In this document: piece after piece, positions 6,079-8,114 of the stretch
Layout of the letters: every line of letters begins with the position of its first letter
Position numbering within the stretch: position 1 is the stretch's first letter
Assembly (NCBI GenBank): GCA_003154135.1
Contig: PMCN01000123.1
Location: 1 to 8,114 of the forward strand
Direction: 5' to 3'
From: Acidimicrobiaceae bacterium
GTDB taxonomy: Bacteria; Actinomycetota; Acidimicrobiia; Acidimicrobiales; Ilumatobacteraceae
Length of the DNA: 8,114 bases
Position numbers and translations under genes: made by a program
The notes under the pieces: model-generated
What the model saw: only the letters and a program-made list of their open reading frames with translations
Told to the model about the DNA's origin: nothing
Database searches by the model: none

Positions 6079-7896
6079 GTGCCCACGAATGCTCCGCTCG
6101 ATGATGCGGTCGCCGTCACGGCGCCCGACGGTCTGCACGTGTTCATCGACAGCGAGGCGATGGCTCAGGCCGTGTACCTCTTCCAACCCGTGTTCGGCTC
6201 CGATGGGTGCACCGTGGTCGACCTCGTGGTCATCAGATCGAACGCTGCAGCGCGCCGCTTGCCGCTCGCCGACGAGATCCACGAGGGGGTGGCGGCGAGC
6301 ACCGTGTTCGTCGACTTCGACCTGGCCCTCGCCGCCGCCAACCTGGCGTGGAGCACGGGGCGCGCGCCGTCGTACCCCGTCGAGCGGCGCGGGATGCGAG
6401 AAGGTCAGCCGGTGCTCGTGCACTTCGATGTGGCCACGTTCCGCGTCGACGATCTCATCCTCCAGGTGTCGGTCGACCACACGATGATCACCCTGCTCGC
6501 CGGAGCCGATGCGCGGTTCCGGGCGATGGCCGAGGCGTCCGGCGACACGCTGGCGTTGCTGGCCGTCGACCCGGCGCGCGACCAGCACGTCGTGGTCTAC
6601 GCCAACCCGGCTGCACGCCTGCTGCAGCCCGGGATCGAGATCGGCGAACCGCTCCCGCCGCCGTGGGGCCGAGTGGTGGTCGATGTGGTCGAACGGCTCC
6701 GCACCACTCCGCTCGTTCGGTTGCCGCTCAGCAGCGACGTCCTCAACCGTCATGTCGACGTCGAGGCGACGTTCACGTCGATCGCCGACGGCCAGGTGAT
6801 GTTCGCGGCGCGCGAGATCACATCCGAGGAGATCGCCCGCGCAGAGCTCGAACGCAGCGAGCGCGTGCTGCGTGCCATCGGTGCCGGATCGTTCGGCACG
6901 ATCGCCGTCTACGAGCCGCACTTCGATGGTGAGCGGCTCGTCGACCTCTCGCTCATGTGGTCGGCGGCCGGTCATGGGCGCGGCGCAGCGGGCTCGGCCA
7001 CGCTCGATCCCACGTCGGTGCTTCCGGCGAGCGAACTGCTCGCGATGGCGCAGGTGATGCTGGCCAACGACGAGCCCAAGCGCACCGGGTGGGTGCAGAC
7101 CACGCCGTCCGACGGCATCGAGCGCAGCATCGAGTTCACGCTCGTGACAGCTGGCGACCGGTTCGTGGTCGAGTTCGTCGAACGCACCGAGGAGCTCGCC
7201 GCTCGCACCGCGCTGGCGATGGTGTCGGCGTCGTCGGAGGCGCAGCGGTCGTTCGTGTCGCGTGTGAGTCACGAGATGCGATCGCCGCTCAACGTCATCC
7301 AGGGCTACACCCAGCTGTTGGGTCGGCTGCAGCTGCCCGACATGCCGCGCGACTACCTCACCCACATCGAGCAGGGTGTCGAGCGGATGGTGAGCATCGT
7401 CGACGACCTGCTCCTGCTCGGTCAGCTCGACCAGGGCCTGCTCCGCCTCGACGAGCAGCGTGTCGCCATCTGCGACCTCGCCGCCGACGTCATCGCGGTG
7501 GCCGGTGACGCCCCGTGGCGCGAGCCAGGGTCGGTCGCCGCGTTCGACGCGGGCAACGCCATCGGCGAGGTGTACACCGACCGCCAGCGGTTCACCACGG
7601 TGGCCTCGCTGCTGCTGCAGGCGTCGCTGAACGCAGCGCCCGCCGTGGCGTTCGCCGTCGGTCCGTACGCGCGCGGCACGCGGCTCGGCGTGCAGCTCGT
7701 GATGGGCGCCGACTCGCCAGTGGTCGAGACGGTGTGGCTGCCGTTCGTGCGCAGTCACACCATTCCGGGCTCGGGCCTCGGCCTCGCGGTGGCGCGCAGC
7801 ATGGCCAAGGCGCTGGCCGTCGATGTCGAGGTGCGACCCGTGGCCACCGACGCCTCACTGGTCGCGCTGGTGCTGCTGGTGCACTCCGCGCCGTGA
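6079..7896 (+). CDS. PAS-like sensor histidine kinase homologue with degenerate ATPase domain
   Basis: The 605-residue protein has no signal peptide or membrane segment. Three PAS-like regions can be made out (about 15-135, 138-250, 262-370), the second and third joined by a charged helix (about 247-266). A HisKA domain follows with His398 in FVSRVSHEMRSPLN. The C-terminal ATPase domain is abnormal. Aligned by eye with the neighbouring hybrid kinase, the N-box asparagines become Ser510 and Gln514 and the lysine becomes Leu517. The DxGxG of G1 is absent (VMGADSPVV at 541-549 is in its place). Only a G2-like GSGLGLAV (564-571) remains. Family knowledge says loss of the N box and G1 normally abolishes ATP binding, so this is probably a pseudokinase able to accept phosphate or dimerize rather than phosphorylate itself; that is inference. 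The GTG start follows the -10 box by six bases. It diverges from the hybrid kinase and converges with the RIO gene. Confidence 0.85.
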   Translation: MPTNAPLDDAVAVTAPDGLHVFIDSEAMAQAVYLFQPVFGSDGCTVVDLVVIRSNAAARRLPLADEIHEGVAASTVFVDFDLALAAANLAWSTGRAPSYPVERRGMREGQPVLVHFDVATFRVDDLILQVSVDHTMITLLAGADARFRAMAEASGDTLALLAVDPARDQHVVVYANPAARLLQPGIEIGEPLPPPWGRVVVDVVERLRTTPLVRLPLSSDVLNRHVDVEATFTSIADGQVMFAAREITSEEIARAELERSERVLRAIGAGSFGTIAVYEPHFDGERLVDLSLMWSAAGHGRGAAGSATLDPTSVLPASELLAMAQVMLANDEPKRTGWVQTTPSDGIERSIEFTLVTAGDRFVVEFVERTEELAARTALAMVSASSEAQRSFVSRVSHEMRSPLNVIQGYTQLLGRLQLPDMPRDYLTHIEQGVERMVSIVDDLLLLGQLDQGLLRLDEQRVAICDLAADVIAVAGDAPWREPGSVAAFDAGNAIGEVYTDRQRFTTVASLLLQASLNAAPAVAFAVGPYARGTRLGVQLVMGADSPVVETVWLPFVRSHTIPGSGLGLAVARSMAKALAVDVEVRPVATDASLVALVLLVHSAP

Positions 7897-7914
7897 GGCG
7901 GCGACGCGCCCGCC
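7897..7914. terminator. Weak hairpin between convergent genes
   Basis: GGCGG (7897-7901) and CCGCC (7910-7914) form a five-pair stem with an eight-base loop in the 20-base gap between two convergent stops. There is no T-run on either strand, so it is at best a weak intrinsic terminator and may be chance. Confidence 0.2.
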
Positions 7915-7916
7915 GG

Positions 7917-8114
7917 TCACGCACCCACCGACGCACGTCGGAGTTGGGCGTGCAGGTCGTGCGCGTCGGCGTGCGCGCCGCGCGCCTCGAACCAGCCGCA
8001 GATGTTGAGGCAGTCGCGCCACAGGTACTCGAAGCCCTGCGGGTTGCCCACCACGTCGACCGCCTGCGGAAAGTCGATCAGGACGAGCCGACCGTCGTGC
8101 ACGAGCACGTTGTA
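7917..8114 (-). CDS. RIO1-family protein kinase, C-terminal part
   Basis: The frame is open at the window edge; the last 65 residues are present. They begin YNVLVHDGRLVLIDFPQAVD, which matches the catalytic loop (YNxLV) and the metal-binding loop (IDxPQ) of RIO serine kinases. The aspartate of IDFPQ is the expected metal-binding, catalytic residue. The short helical end (FEYLWRDCLNICGWF and on) is like bacterial RIO1-type proteins, which lack the extensions of eukaryotic RIO1. Bacterial members are poorly characterised, so the substrate is unknown. It converges with the pseudokinase gene; a 20-base gap separates their stops. Confidence 0.85.
   Translation of the reverse strand, partial: YNVLVHDGRLVLIDFPQAVDVVGNPQGFEYLWRDCLNICGWFEARGAHADAHDLHAQLRRASVGA

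Noticed and set aside
6034..7758. 574-codon open frame on the minus strand across the pseudokinase gene
   Set aside because: Arg, His and Glu-rich with no recognisable domain, opposite a gene with clear PAS-like and HisKA regions; a composition shadow.

Overview
This is a high-GC segment that looks like a chromosome piece from an actinobacterium, perhaps an Acidimicrobiia-like lineage; the class is a guess. The signs are a mycothiol cysteine-ligase-type end at the left edge, strong G/C bias at third codon positions, and starts with no Shine-Dalgarno but a -10-like TAnnnT box 6-9 bases upstream. That start arrangement fits leaderless transcription, which is common in Actinobacteria.

Layout. 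Bases 1-510 (+) are the 3' end of a MshC/CysS-family ligase. Bases 569-1327 (+) are a PlsC-type acyltransferase, whose GTG start overlaps the stop of a possible 7-codon leader peptide (549-572). Bases 1357-2385 (-) are a polytopic membrane protein of unknown function. It lies alone, reversed, between two perfect 55-bp direct repeats (1302-1356 and 2444-2498). The left repeat is the real 3' end of plsC plus its trailer; the right one runs into the thrS promoter. Removing one repeat and the insert would put plsC 52 bases from thrS, so the membrane gene looks like a 1.1-kb insertion into an older plsC-thrS neighbourhood. Bases 2522-4495 (+) are a complete thrS.

Right half. A hybrid sensor kinase (4515-6023, -; PAS-HisKA-HATPase-REC) and a second sensor-kinase-like protein (6079-7896, +; PAS-like repeats, HisKA, degenerate ATPase) diverge from a 55-base region. 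That region holds a 16-bp perfect palindrome between their -10 boxes. The first kinase has every expected catalytic residue. The second keeps the phospho-acceptor His but lacks the N-box asparagines and the DxGxG motif, so it looks like a pseudokinase partner. The right edge (7917-8114, -) is the C-terminal end of a RIO1-type protein kinase.

Together, mshC, plsC and thrS are housekeeping genes (thiol redox, phospholipid synthesis, translation). The divergent kinase pair is probably one soluble signalling module. The two most unusual features are the repeat-flanked insertion and the intact kinase/pseudokinase pair with a shared palindrome. No stretch over 300 bases lacks a gene, and I saw no tRNA, rRNA, CRISPR array or transposase.
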